Shown here piece after piece: positions 45,866 through 55,797 of a stretch of DNA of 64,000 nucleotides. Below the pieces are notes generated by a model. That model was not told the origin of the DNA, did no database searches, and saw nothing but the letters and a program-made list of their open reading frames with translations. Source of the stretch: Anastrepha obliqua (Eukaryota > Arthropoda > Insecta > Diptera > Tephritidae). The first letter of the stretch is position 1, and each line of letters starts with the position of its first letter. Location of the stretch: NCBI RefSeq assembly GCF_027943255.1, contig NC_072893.1, forward strand, positions 122,573,784-122,637,783, read 5' to 3'. A program made the translations under genes and the position numbers.

Positions 45866-46529
45866 TTAAAGGTCCTCGCCTCATTTGAAATGGTGTTTTT
45901 TGGGTGTTTCTTTAGAAGCGTGTAAGACAGATACCAGATTTTTTATTTTTGTTGGCAGTATTTTATTTTTTGATCTATTGTTGAAAAATAAAAAATTTGT
46001 TTTAACCATACGAGGTTCGTTCAAAAAGTTTTCAGCCTTCAAAAAATGCTCTTCGCATAGACAATGGACACAGAACCAATTTTGATGAAATAAAATTTAA
46101 ATGACGTAGAATTGATATCGTTATCGTGTGAACTACGTTCATTTGGAAAAAAATTGGTGAATTTTTTTCCGTCCTTTGAAGTAAAAAAAGGTCAAAAAAC
46201 GACGTCTTTGAATGTCCGCCATTTTGTCAATTTTTTTTAGATCGTAGTTCACACGATAACGATATTCATATTGAATAAGGACCCTTTTGTTTTTTTAATT
46301 TCAGGTACCTATGAATTCCGGAATCCGGTTCGCCAGCGACATACCTTCTTTTACAAGAACATTTTTTGAAAGCTGACAACTTTTTGAACGAACCTTGTAT
46401 GGCCAAACAAAAAATTGTATTTTTTAACAATAGATATAAAGAAAATAAAAAATCTTGTTTCGTTTCCGTTTTACACGCTTTTAAAGAAACACCCAAAAAC
46501 CACCATTTCAAATGAGGTGAGGCCCTTAA
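45866..46529. mobile_element. Foldback element with arms near 190 bp, TTAA borders
   Basis: Left arm 45870-46060 and right arm 46340-46525 are inverted repeats, for example CCTCGCCTCATTTGAAATGG against the inverse of CCATTTCAAATGAGGTGAGG, and GGGTGTTTCTTTAGAAGCG against its complement. TTAA stands at each border (45866-45869, 46526-46529). The whole can fold into a long hairpin. A second, shorter inverted repeat lies in its centre (46114-46266). Confidence 0.8.
46114..46266. repeat. Inner inverted repeat within the foldback element
   Basis: ATATCGTTATCGTGTGAACT and three further bases at 46115-46137 are perfectly mirrored at 46243-46265 (23 bp), enclosing about 105 bp. It could be the ends of a small element that inserted in the loop of the larger foldback, or part of one compound hairpin. 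Confidence 0.8.
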
Positions 46530-46540
46530 TGCGGTTTATA

Positions 46541-47065
46541 AAGGGTTTTCCACTAGGAGGTGTTATTTTGATATTCAAAGAAAAATGGTATTTTTTAATA
46601 TAAATATTCGGACGTTTATTTCATTATAAAGAGGAAGGTATGCCATTAATAGTAAAAAAAACATCAAGAAAATGACCACCACGACCACGCTTACAGGACA
46701 ATATCGAATTGCAAAGTGGCTGCCCCATGTCCTCGATAGCCTCACGAACTCCTTCTTTGAGGTCTTGAATCGACCCTGGGCTATTGGCATTCTCTTTCAC
46801 GTGACCCCAAAGAAAAAAATCACAAGGTGTTAAATCACAACATCTCGTTGGCCAATTGTGATCACCTCTTCGAGAGATAACACGGTCCGGAAACTTTTCC
46901 CGTAAAACATCAATGATTTCGTTGCTTGTGTGGCACGTAGCACCGTCTTGTTGAAAATAAACGTTGTCCAGATCAATACCATCCAATTCCGGCCATAAAA
47001 AACCGTTAATCATCTCTCAATAGCGCAATCCTATTCAAAATAACACCTGTTATCGGAAAACCCTT
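46541..47065 (-). mobile_element. Deleted Tc1/mariner-type element with C-terminal transposase
   Basis: Ends AAGGGTTTTCC and AGGTGTTATTTTGA are present in inverted orientation at both termini (46541-46575 and 47031-47065). On - the frame 47013-46624 gives INGFLWPELDGIDLDNVYF, QQDGATCHTS (second catalytic D), HNWPTRCCDLTPCDFFLWG (third) and VREAIEDMG. The N-terminal half and first block are deleted, so the 5' end joins directly to the middle of the gene. TA is present outside the left end (46539-46540) but not the right. Confidence 0.78.
46624..47013 (-). pseudogene. Transposase C-terminal fragment, IS630/Tc1/mariner superfamily
   Basis: 129 uninterrupted codons. FQQDGATCHTSNEIID, then DLTPCDFFLWGHVKENA place it in the group whose third acidic residue sits in CDFFLWG. 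Related fragments lie at 55072-55272 (TSCDIRPLDFYLRSYVK). Confidence 0.8.
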
Positions 47066-47511
47066 CAGATTGGCGGCATCATCGGACCTTAGTTTTTTTC
47101 GAAATGAGGCGTTGTCGTCAATAGTTCTCGGTGCAGGGCACTGTTAACCGACTTTCAGTGACCAGCGCTCAACGGCATCAATATATCCGAGCTGTAGCTC
47201 CAACAAAACGGCGCTATATTTCATACAAGCGACTCAACCCTTGAAGTTGTGAAGAACAAATTTGACGGCTGAGTCATCTCACGGCGAGCGTTCATCAATT
47301 AGCCGACCCGAGCATGTGACTTGCTGCTTTTCGATTATTTTTGCTGTGGCTAAGTCAGGTTTTTAATCTACGTTAGCAAGCCAACCACTTTAACCACGCT
47401 ATTGTAGGACCGATTCATCGTAAATTGGACTGACCGCTTGGAGTACTGCCAGCCAAGCCGAGGCTGCCATTAGAAGGGTGCGCTACTTCATACATTCCAT
47501 ATATTCTGTCA
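47066..47511. other. Unassigned DNA between elements
   Basis: GC content is a little higher than its surroundings, but neither strand gives a readable motif. Confidence 0.35.
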
Positions 47512-48630
47512 AAAAAAGTACCGGGAATTGTTCAATAAAACGCAAAATAATTGTTTAATCATCAAGATTTGTCTTGTCGCCCTCAAGATAGGCTCCATTC
47601 GAAGCAGTACACGTATGCCAACGATAAGTCCAGCCATCAAAGCACATTTTAAACGCGTTCTTCAGCTCCTTCAGCGAATTCTCCTCAATGGCCTCTATCG
47701 ACTCAAAGCGGCGTCCGCGAAGTGACAATTTAAGTTTTGGAAAAAGGAAAAAGTCACAGGGGGCTAAATCCGGTGAATACGGTGGTTTTTTGATGTTATT
47801 TGTCGAGTTTTTGGTCAAAACAAGTGTTCTCAATGTGAGTCTTGTGAGACGGTGCGTTATCATGGTGCAAGATCCACGAGTTTTCTTTCCAAAAATTGGG
47901 CCGTTTCCTATGCACATACTCTCTCAAACGTCGAATAACTGCCCGATAATATTCTTTATTTACCGTAGAGCCATTTGGAATGAATTTCGAGTGCGCAACA
48001 CCATGATAATTAAAGAAAACGAGCTGCATGTCTTTCAGTTTTGACCGACTTTCACGTGGTTTTTGGGGGTTCGGCTCATGTGGATAGCGCCATTTAGCCG
48101 CCTGTTGGCTGGTTTGCAGGTCAAAGTCATATACCCATGTCTCACCACCTGTTATGATGCGCTGGATAAACATTGGGTCCGAATTCACTTGCTCAAGCAT
48201 GTCTTCAGCCACCTTCTTCCGATGGATTTTCTGAAAGAAATTCAACTCTCTTGGAACGTGTCAAGCAACCATGCGTCTCATGCCCAATTGGTGGTATAAA
48301 ATGTTGCCAATTGATTCGTGAGACACGCTAAGGTCACGAGTTACCTCCCTCAAACTTAAATGATGCCTCTCCAGCACCATTGCCTTGACTTTGTCGACGT
48401 TTTCCTCCGTTGCAGACGTTGATGGGCGACCAGACCGGGGCGAGTCTTCCACGACTTCTCGGCCCTCTGCAGAAGTCTTATATCACTCGTAGACTCGTGT
48501 TTTTGATAAAGCATGCTCGCCATAAGCTTTCTGCAACATTTTCAACGATTTGGCACACAAAACCCTTTTCAAAACACAAAATTTAAGACAGATTCTTTGT
48601 TCGACATTTTTATCCATAGTGAAAATCGCA
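47512..48630 (-). mobile_element. Antisense mariner with near-full-length transposase
   Basis: One terminus is GTCAAAAAAAGTACCGGGAA at 47512. The gene reads right to left from ATG at 48617 to a stop at 47555, so length is close to a normal mariner. The 5' terminus beyond 48630 seems lost where a non-LTR 3' tail begins (48639). Confidence 0.85.
47555..48617 (-). pseudogene. Mariner (DD34D) transposase pseudogene
   Basis: On -: MDKNVEQRICLKFCVLKR, EDSPRSGRPSTSATEENVDK and LSVSHESIGNIL (second helix), then RIITGGETWVYDFD (first block; the usual TGDE has become TGGE, losing the catalytic Asp), ILHHDNAPSH (second block), PYSPDLAPCDFFLFPKLKLS (third) and the C-terminal helix near 47600. Frameshifts at about 48260 and 47820. 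Inactive. Confidence 0.85.
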
Positions 48631-48638
48631 GAGCATTT

Positions 48639-49750
48639 CTCCGGTTGGTTGGTTGGTTTAAGTGGTGATTCTTCCAGAATCCAACTAGCGCTTCCGCATC
48701 ATTTTGTTGCCACATCCTCGTTACCAACTTGCTTACCAGTTATTTACAGCATAACTATATCCAGTCGGTGCGGTTCAGGAACCTTATCAGGTTGTTGACA
48801 TCTAAGCCAGACAGCTGTTCAAGACTCCCGAACAGCGGTTTGCCCATTTGGTTAACATTCTGTCCTTCCATAGGGCAGAGCATTCGCAGAAGAAATGGAA
48901 GATTGTTTCCTTTTTCCCAGGTTGTTTGCAACTGTGACAGTATGTGTAGTGAGGAATGCCCATTTTGGCTGCTTGTTCCAGTTATGACGGCCGTTAGTCT
49001 CCAGGCGTCTCGTCGTTTTATGTTTATCAACGTTGACGATTGCTTAAGGTTGAAGGTGGGCCATAACGTTCTGCCAATTTTGCATTTCGTCTAGTCTCTC
49101 CATCCACAATCCGCGATTCGGAGGTATTTTAGGGAGATTGCACTCTTGACTTACCTAATGGTGTGAGTACCGATTCTGCAAGAGCGTTATTCATGGCAGA
49201 TCCCCCTCTTGCCAGTTCATCTGCTTTTTCGTTACCTTCAATGTTCCGATGTCCCGGGACCCAGATTAAGGTAACTTTATGGTTTTCGCTCAAGGTGGTA
49301 AGGCTAGTCCTGCTTTGTTCCAACAGTTTAGAGGTTGTTGTCGCCGAACCCAGTGCCTGGATTGCAGTTTGGCTATCCGAAAGTATAGCGTTATTGCCCT
49401 TAAAAGAGAAATTTGCGATTAGTAGCCTACAAGCTTCCCCAATTGCCAGTATCATACTTCCGCGTGAAGGACAGTGCAAGCATTAGGTCAATTTTAAGTC
49501 TATGAGAATACATGCGAGCTCCAACACCACAATCCATTTTACTGCCATCTGTATAGAATCTAGTGTCGAAGTTGTTTAGTGAGAATCCCTTCTTCCATTC
49601 TTTCCTAGATGGAGAGAGAGTGGCAAAATTTTTACTTGATGTTACCGTTGGGACGATGTTGTCTGATTTAATTAAATGCCAAAAACAAGCTAATTGACAA
49701 ATGACGCTTAAACTCTGCGACACCATAGAGGACAGTTGTACCAGCATTCC
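48639..49750 (-). mobile_element. Non-LTR retrotransposon, RNase H to 3' tail
   Basis: On -: DTRFYTDGSKMDCGVGARMY (RNase H start), then after a shift GEACRLLIANF with its catalytic Glu, NAILSDSQTAIQALGS, VTLIWVPGHRNIEGNEKADE and LARGGS, then a C-terminal part with HILSQLQTTWEKGNN and GLDVNNLIRFLNRTDWI. The 3' end carries a (CCAA)n tail (48639-48654 on +: GGTTGGTTGGTTGG). The RT domain is missing, a 5' truncation. Confidence 0.85.
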
Positions 49751-49897
49751 AACAAAAAAAAATTAGTTATACGTGTGAGACACGCTTTTTAAATGAACAA
49801 TTCCCGATATTTTTTTGGCAAAATGGTTTAGCTCCATGCAACATGAATGTCCCACTTTTGTATTTTTATTTGCCATAAATTTATTAAGTGGCCGCCG

Positions 49898-49936
49898 CAC
49901 AGTGATTCAGGTATATGGGCTAATCGGACAAAAATC
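49898..49936 (+). repeat. Transib-A left end: heptamer, 23-bp spacer, nonamer-like
   Basis: CACAGTG at 49898-49904, spacer of exactly 23 bp (49905-49927), ACAAAAATC at 49928-49936. V(D)J 23-signals are CACAGTG, 23 bp, ACAAAAACC, so heptamer is identical and nonamer differs at one position. This is the 3' end relative to the transposase gene. Confidence 0.85.
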
Positions 49937-50307
49937 ACTACTCCTGTATTACTTTACTGATTTTAATTTAATAAAAGCAGTTGTGTAGCTCATGTATAGA
50001 GTTACAACTGTAGCATGAAAAAAAAGTTTTGGGCTAAGTTAGGAGGCAGGAAGTATAAACAAAAAATTTTAGAATATTAAACATTGAACTTTTGATAATA
50101 TTAATTTATTTAAAACAATAATTTTTGCTATACATTTCAAAAAATCAAAATTATGTTTCGTCTTCAATTAGCTAGGAATATTTTTAACGCATTCACCAAC
50201 TTTATATAATAAACTTTAAATAATAAAAAAAAAATATTTTTCAGTAGTACAAAAAAATATACTTAACATAGGAAAGGAAGAAAAAGAAAATTATTTAGTT
50301 AGTTATT

Positions 50308-52294
50308 ATCTGAAATATTTTCTAAAGCAAATTGATTTACCCTCTAAAATATAGGTTTTAATATCCGAAAAATTAAAAGAATGCGAAGTGGTAGTCTTTC
50401 TCAGAGAAGATATAAAGGGGTCTGATGTTAATAGTAAATATATCATAATATCTTTATTAGTGTTTGTTCTAGAATTTTTTCGTGTATGATAAATACGACT
50501 ATTTCATACCTCTTTATGCCTAGCTTCAAGTGCGGCTTCTGCCAGTTGCCTTATTGGTAAATAAAAATGTTTAATGATCTCTTCGCCATGAACTAATAAT
50601 TTATGGGCACTGGAAGGCATATAAAACCAATCATATAATTCAATGTAAAGCTTTCTGGTATTATTTAAAAGTTCTCGAAAATTGTCGATGTTAATTTGCT
50701 GTCCAGAAGACACAACACGTAATATTTGAAAAAATTTAAAAATCAAATTCTCATCAATGCCCGTTATTTCAGAGCTTATTTTGGGATTTTGAAAAAACCT
50801 TCTTGCCGTATTCCATCATCATTAGTGGACCCGTAACCTGGCTTAGGTTTATCCACAACTAAGCCTAATTTTCTTTTAAAGTCGTCTTGAATTTTTCTTT
50901 TGAATATCAAATAACACTTTTTTTCTGTGCCTTTTACTTGCCAGCTTCTAGAAGGAAGCCTATAAGCAATATGTAATAAACATTCAAAGCTACGGATCCA
51001 CGAATGAAGAGATGACATCCCAAAATTAAAATTTTCGATTTTAACTGGTTGTTTAAGAACTTCTTTTGTATTCATTTGTTTTGGTGTAGCTCCACAAATG
51101 AAGCAAGTTTGAGTAGAATTAGTCTCTGATAAGATATTAATGCAAATTCCATCGAGCATTGTAAAGTGAAATTTAAAATTTACAGTGTAATTTTTGTTTT
51201 GAAAATATATAATTATAGGTTTTAAATCGTTTATTTCTTGCTGCAGTCTCAAGCCTTCTGTTTTAACTAAATCGGAATTTTCTTTAACAAAAATAAATTT
51301 AATTGGTCGACAGAAAAATGTTGACGAAGAGCGAGGATTATTCCGAAAAATATAAGCTTTTTCATCTGACAAGTTAAGGGGTTGACATAACAACTAAAAA
51401 TAAATATTCGTCAGTCATTTCTGTGGTGCTAAATACTTGTTTGTAGGTGCTATGCCCAGAGCTTCCATCGAATCCGTATTTACATGTCAGAGTTAAAGTT
51501 TTACTTTTTATATATTCTTTGTCTAATATTGATTTTAAAATGCTTTTTAATGTATAATCAAGAAGTTGCTGTAGATTTATTTCAGATCCTTGTTCTGTGG
51601 TTATAATATCTTTTGGTAATAAACTGTCTCGAAACTGTCGCAGTTTATAGATGCTAGGTAAAAATTCTGAATGCACACTATTAATAATTGATCTAAGTAA
51701 GTTATATTTTCTCTGAGAAAGATCTAACTGAAGATAAAGCGCTAAAGTTTCCTGTAAAGTCAATGAATGTTTTTTGAATTCCTTAAATTCAACCTGACTA
51801 TTACTTTTTTTAGATAATTCTTTTACCGCAAAAGAAAGCTCCTCCAAGGTGTATTTTGAGACCAGTTCTTCAATTCGCCTATTTTTAGTCTTCTCACTTA
51901 ACTCCCGAAAAGATACATAAGGTCTTCCACGAGAAGTGCTTTGTTCAGCAAAAGTGTTACCTGGAACAGCTGGTTTTTTTAAAATAGCTTTTAGTGAAGA
52001 GGTCATATATATTTCAGAGTTCAGCCATTTGCTTTCTTTGGCTAAAAACTGTTCTTTTCTGCGAAATTTTTTTTGCCATTTAATATTTATTTTTCCACAA
52101 AAAATGCCAACAGATTTTTCAAATTCCCGCTTAGTTGTTTTCGTGACAGTCTGAAGTCTCATTAGGTTTAGAACCGTTTCAACTAACTTATTTTTCCTTT
52201 GTTTTTGGGGCAATGAAATCCATGTTTCCCCCAAATCTTTATTTTTTATATTTGACAAAGTACCTAAAAAATAAAAATTCAGAATAAAGTACAA
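50308..52294 (-). pseudogene. Transib-A transposase pseudogene
   Basis: Read right to left. 52294-51374: N-terminal part with GRPYVSFRELSEKTKNRR and KYGFDGSSGHSTYKQ (first catalytic D). A one-base shift near 51383 leads to 51393-50776: FFCRPIKF, FTMLDGICINIL (second D), CFICGATPKQ (zinc C-x2-C), SSLHSWIRSFECLLHIAYR and KLGLVVDKPKPGYGSTND. A second shift near 50790 leads to 50746: YDWFYMPSSAHKLLVHGEE (zinc H-x4-H) and LPIRQLAEAALEARHKE (glutamate block), then a stop; a further in-frame stretch (TSDPFISSLRK) ends near 50308. At least three lesions. The residue set is that of the RAG1 catalytic core, so the ancestor was an active Transib. Confidence 0.9.
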
Positions 52295-52455
52295 CTTTGC
52301 GCAAAAAAAGACATATACCTTTAAAAACAGAACAGTTTAAAATATCAAATAACAACAAATTTGGAAAGCCGCCTTTTGGGACCTTTTACCAAAAATAGAG
52401 TTTTCTAAAAATAATGACTACTTTACAAAAAAAATTAAGAAAAATACCAAACATA

Positions 52456-52710
52456 TCGCACCCTAAATACAAAAGGGTCACAACTCAAAATTTTCCACAC
52501 TCGAGTTTGACTTGTTTACAGTAGCACAGAAAACAAACTATGTGACATATCACGTTGAAATTTGCCATGTAAGCTTATAACAGTCCTACCAAAAAACAAA
52601 AAATTTATTTTTGCCATATGTCATCCGCGGACCGTTTTATTGATAACGTCTCATTCATATTTGAGCAGAAGTACATTTTGAGTTGTGACTCTTTTGTATT
52701 TAGGGTGCGA
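52456..52710. mobile_element. Mariner-derived MITE, copy 2, inside Transib-A
   Basis: 255 bp, nearly identical to 41150-41398, with inverted ends TCGCACCCTAAATACAAAAG (one mismatch over 35 bp) and TA at 52454-52455 and 52711-52712. It lies in the 5' region of Transib-A, upstream of the readable transposase frame, and so arrived later than Transib-A. Confidence 0.95.
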
Positions 52711-52977
52711 TATATTAAAATATTTACATACCTTATTTGCCATAATAAACGAGTCAAACTATAAAATATCGAAACGTTCAGAACGAACTACCATACAATA
52801 ATAAATGTTGATCAAATCTAAAAAAACAAAATAGGATTTTATTTAGGTAGACTTTATCAGAATTTTACTGATAAGGAAACAAAAAATAAAAATAAACTTA
52901 AGGTGATTTTATTTGAGCAATATAATGAAGATTTTATTTCCATTTTAGTTTTTCTAAAATATTGTTTTTAATTTTTT

Positions 52978-53006
52978 GATTTTTGTCTATTGTTTAAATC
53001 ACTGTG
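52978..53006 (-). repeat. Transib-A right end: heptamer, 13-bp spacer, nonamer-like
   Basis: On -: CACAGTG at 53006-53000, spacer of 13 bp (52999-52987), ACAAAAATC at 52986-52978. This is one base longer than a canonical 12-signal. The same nonamer-like word is found at the other end. This is the 5' end relative to the gene. Confidence 0.8.
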
Positions 53007-53315
53007 CGCCGTAGCCGAATGAGTTGGCACGTCATTACCATTCGGTAGTGAGTAAGTTCGAATCTCCGTGCATGAAACAAAAAAATGCTAGAAAAATGTG
53101 TTCTAATAACGGTCGCCTCTCGGCAGGTAATGGCAAACCTCGGTGTTAATTTCCGCCATGACAAAGCTTCTCATAAAAAAATATTTGTCGTTCGGAGCAA
53201 ACTGTGGGTCCCTCTAATTGTGGAACAACATCAAGACGAACACCTCAATTAGAAGGAGCTGCTCGGCCAAACACCTCACAGAAGTGTACGCGCCAATTAT
53301 TTATTTATTTATTTA
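53007..53315 (+). mobile_element. SINE interrupted at its first bases by Transib-A
   Basis: CGCCGTAGCCGAATGAGTTG (A-box), AAGTTCGAATCTCCGTGCATG (B-box region), then the family body through GTACGCGCCAATTATTTATT with an ATTT-type tail to about 53325. Its extreme 5' end lies at 49891-49897 across Transib-A. Confidence 0.88.
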
Positions 53316-53325
53316 CTTTTTATCT

Positions 53326-54660
53326 GGCCACCTTATAAAACATATTCAATAATTTAGAGACTCTTTTCTTTTTACTTTATTTTTCTTTTTAATTGTGTAA
53401 AATATACATTGTTTCCTCATAATTATATAACTGTACAAGTACATACCATACATACATACATAAACATGCCTGCATATCCCTCTTTCCTCTTATTTCAGCA
53501 AAGTTTCTCGCTTTTCCCCTACTCCTATTTTTTATTGAAAAATGAATGGTGTTACCATTTGATTGGTAAATGTACAAGAAAATATATATATATATTTTTT
53601 TTTTTGCTCCATAGCCGCATTTCCTCCTCACCACTGCGCACCCACAGCGCTTCTAAGTCTTTTGTAAGCGCTTTATTCCGATTAAAAAATTATTTCAACC
53701 ATAAAAAGTTGTAACGCACAGCAAAAGGTTACAAAAACAAAAGCGACGCCTTTATTAAAAGTTCTGTAGATGAATAGGCGGCCTGTTCATAGAATGCTGC
53801 ACTCAAGAGGGATCGTGATGGGGGGCGGGCTGAGTTGAGTGTTGAACAGCGAAAAATTCTTTACAATTTTCTGCCACTTGTGAATGCAAGCAAAAAAATG
53901 TTTTTTAAATACGCGTATTTTTGTGTTTTTATGAATACATACAAACATACAAATTGGTAAATGAAAATGGCTGCATATGTACATATTTATATACAGCTGA
54001 AGGCGACTTAAAAAAATTGTTAAATGAATCAGAAAGCTCGTTAGTTAGCGCAATTCCTTAAAGGTAAGTTTTTCTAAATGCAATAAAATAAGTAAAATCA
54101 AAATTTTTTTCCAAAGAGCAAACCTTCCTTGGAAGACTAAAACTTCAGCGAAATAGATGTCCCTCCAGTAGCTCGCACAGTGAATCTGATCTGTCTGTGC
54201 ACCTTCGATGATTGCGGGCTCTATTTCGCACATGCGAGTAGGTGGGTAGGTAGGGTTAAATGTTCGAGGAGTGGAGAGGTTGGAGAAGAAAGACGATTTT
54301 GTTTTTATCATCAATTCATAGAGTTCTAAGTTGGAGCATAGGGCCACTACTTGGTATTTCAATTCAACTATAAATACCAAATTTCCGTCAAATCGGTTAA
54401 TTAGCCTCTGATATATCGCAGAATGAAAAAATCAAACAAGAAAAAATATCAACTATGGAGAAGATTGGGTTTCGTGTCGTCATAAATTTGCTCACTAAGC
54501 TAGGAGGCCCTTCACCACAAGTCAGTATGCAAGAGTTGCTGTATTCGTATGCTCAAGAGCACGCTTGGCTACGAAAAATAAGAACACATACAGGGTCCGG
54601 CACTCGAGATGTAACCAATCAAAAAGGTCATAAATTTAGTTTGGAAAATTACTTTAATTA
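53326..54660. other. Intergenic DNA, nothing recognised
   Basis: AT-rich with TA/CATA simple repeats near 53445 and 53580. ORFs of 65-111 codons (for example 54045-54380 and 54455-54661) have no motif or neighbour support. Confidence 0.4.
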
Positions 54661-54662
54661 AT

Positions 54663-55440
54663 TTAATAATTTTGCTCGATATGACCATCTTTTGCCTTGA
54701 CTATGGCCTTGAGACGGTTCAGAAATGAATTGCAAGCTGTCCGAATGTGGCTTGCAGACATTTTGGCCCACTCGCGAACAATGGCTTTTGTCAGCGTCTC
54801 GAGACTGGTGAATCTTTTAGTTCGGACTTTACTCTCCAAAATGGTCCAAAGAGAATAATCCAACGGATTCGCGTCTGGCGAATTTGAGAGCCATTGTGTG
54901 GACGTTATAAAGTTCGGAACGTTGTTTTTTAGCCATTCATAGTTCACTCGAGCTTTGTCCACGGCTTCAAAGCTACCTCCAGAATACTTTCCCGATAATA
55001 TTTCGCATTTACTATTATCATAGTTGATGCTCACGTACGGAGAGTCGAACCTACGTACTACCAAATGGTAGTCACGCACCAATCCATTCGGCTATGGCGT
55101 TCGCTTTGGACTTTACATAACTTCGCAAATAAAAGTCCAAAGGTCTAATATCACATGATGTTGATGTCCAATCCACTGGCTCGAGACGTGAGATAAAGAG
55201 TAAATCCATTGTTTCACGGGCTGTATGGTGAGTCTTGTTAGAACCAAATGTTATGGAGATTACTGGTTTCAATTTCCATCACCAAAAAGTTCTATATCAT
55301 AGCGCGATAGCATTCGCCATTCACTATTACATTGGCGCCAGCTTTGTCTTTGAAGAAATATGGACCGATGATTCCTCGAGCCCATAGGCTGCACCAATTG
55401 GTTGTTTTCAATAGATGTAAGGACTGTTTTTTAATGGTTT
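54663..55440 (-). mobile_element. Two Tc1/mariner-type fragments flanking a SINE head
   Basis: On -: 55440-55107 gives HHTARETMDLLFISRLEPVD and DIRPLDFYLRSYVKSKA (second and third catalytic regions of the group seen at 46624). 55020-54663 gives another end: TQWLSNSPDANPLDYSLWTI (third block, DANPLDYSLW) and LTKAIVREWAKMSASHIRTA with a natural stop. Between them lies a SINE head (55027-55105). The two fragments are from different families. Confidence 0.72.
55027..55105 (-). mobile_element. SINE head fragment (tRNA-like part only)
   Basis: On -: GCCATAGCCGAATGGATTGG (A-box), GACTACCATTTGG, TAGGTTCGACTCTCCG (B-box). The body is absent. It joins directly to transposase sequence on both sides. 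Confidence 0.75.
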
Positions 55441-55797
55441 CGGGTTGCTCTTCAGCCGAAATATGGCATTTTTGTTTGTTTACGTAGTCGGCACACAGGC
55501 GGAAAAGCTAGGGTTACCATTTAACCCCTATTGCAGAAGCTGTGAGGATCTTTCAGAGAAAGAGACTGTTGAACACTTTCTCTATAAATGTCCGAGTTTG
55601 GCAGCCAGACGACTAAGGTCACTGGGTGCTTCGTTCTTCAACAGCCTGGGGCAGTGCGTCAGCCTAAATCCAATCGATCTTCTCCATTATATCAATGGCT
55701 CTGGCTGGCTGTAGATATCTGCCCAAAACGGCGCTCCAGTGCTACTTGAGGAGTGACAGACTGGCACTTCAACCATTTCACCTACCTACCTACCTAA
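55440..55797 (+). mobile_element. Non-LTR retrotransposon 3' end with CCTA tail
   Basis: The 55445-55714 frame gives VGTQAEKLGLPFNPYCRSC, EDLSEKETVEHFLYKCPSL (C-x2-C..H..C zinc-knuckle) and LNPIDLLHYINGSGWL, the natural C-terminus. The short 3' UTR ends in CACCTACCTACCTACC at 55778-55796. Nearly the same 3' end occurs at 18400-18905. Confidence 0.85.

Larger units (their letters stand above)
49898..53006 (-). mobile_element. Transib-A, RAG1-related transposon with RSS-like ends
   Basis: 3109 bp. Left end CACAGTGATTCAGG, right end the inverse of CACAGTGATTTAAAC, flanked by the GC-rich 5-bp duplication CGCCG (49893-49897, 53007-53011). Both the CACWRTG start and the 5-bp GC-rich target site are Transib traits. 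Each end has a second motif, ACAAAAATC: 23 bp inside the left heptamer (49928-49936) and 13 bp inside the right (52978-52986, read on -). The transposase gene is broken by frameshifts. A 255-bp mariner-derived MITE sits at 52456-52710. The element interrupts a SINE at its first bases: 49891-49897 plus 53007 onward rebuild the SINE start. Confidence 0.93.

Noticed and set aside
46541..46790. piggyBac element suggested by TTAA beside the foldback
   Set aside because: The coding remnant is Tc1/mariner-like (CDFFLWG) and its own ends differ. TTAA belongs only to the neighbouring foldback.
51374..51410. Intron in the Transib-A gene (TTTATTTTTAG acceptor-like site)
   Set aside because: Transib-B codes straight through this position and the Transib-A protein aligns on both sides without a gap, so a one-base frameshift explains it better.
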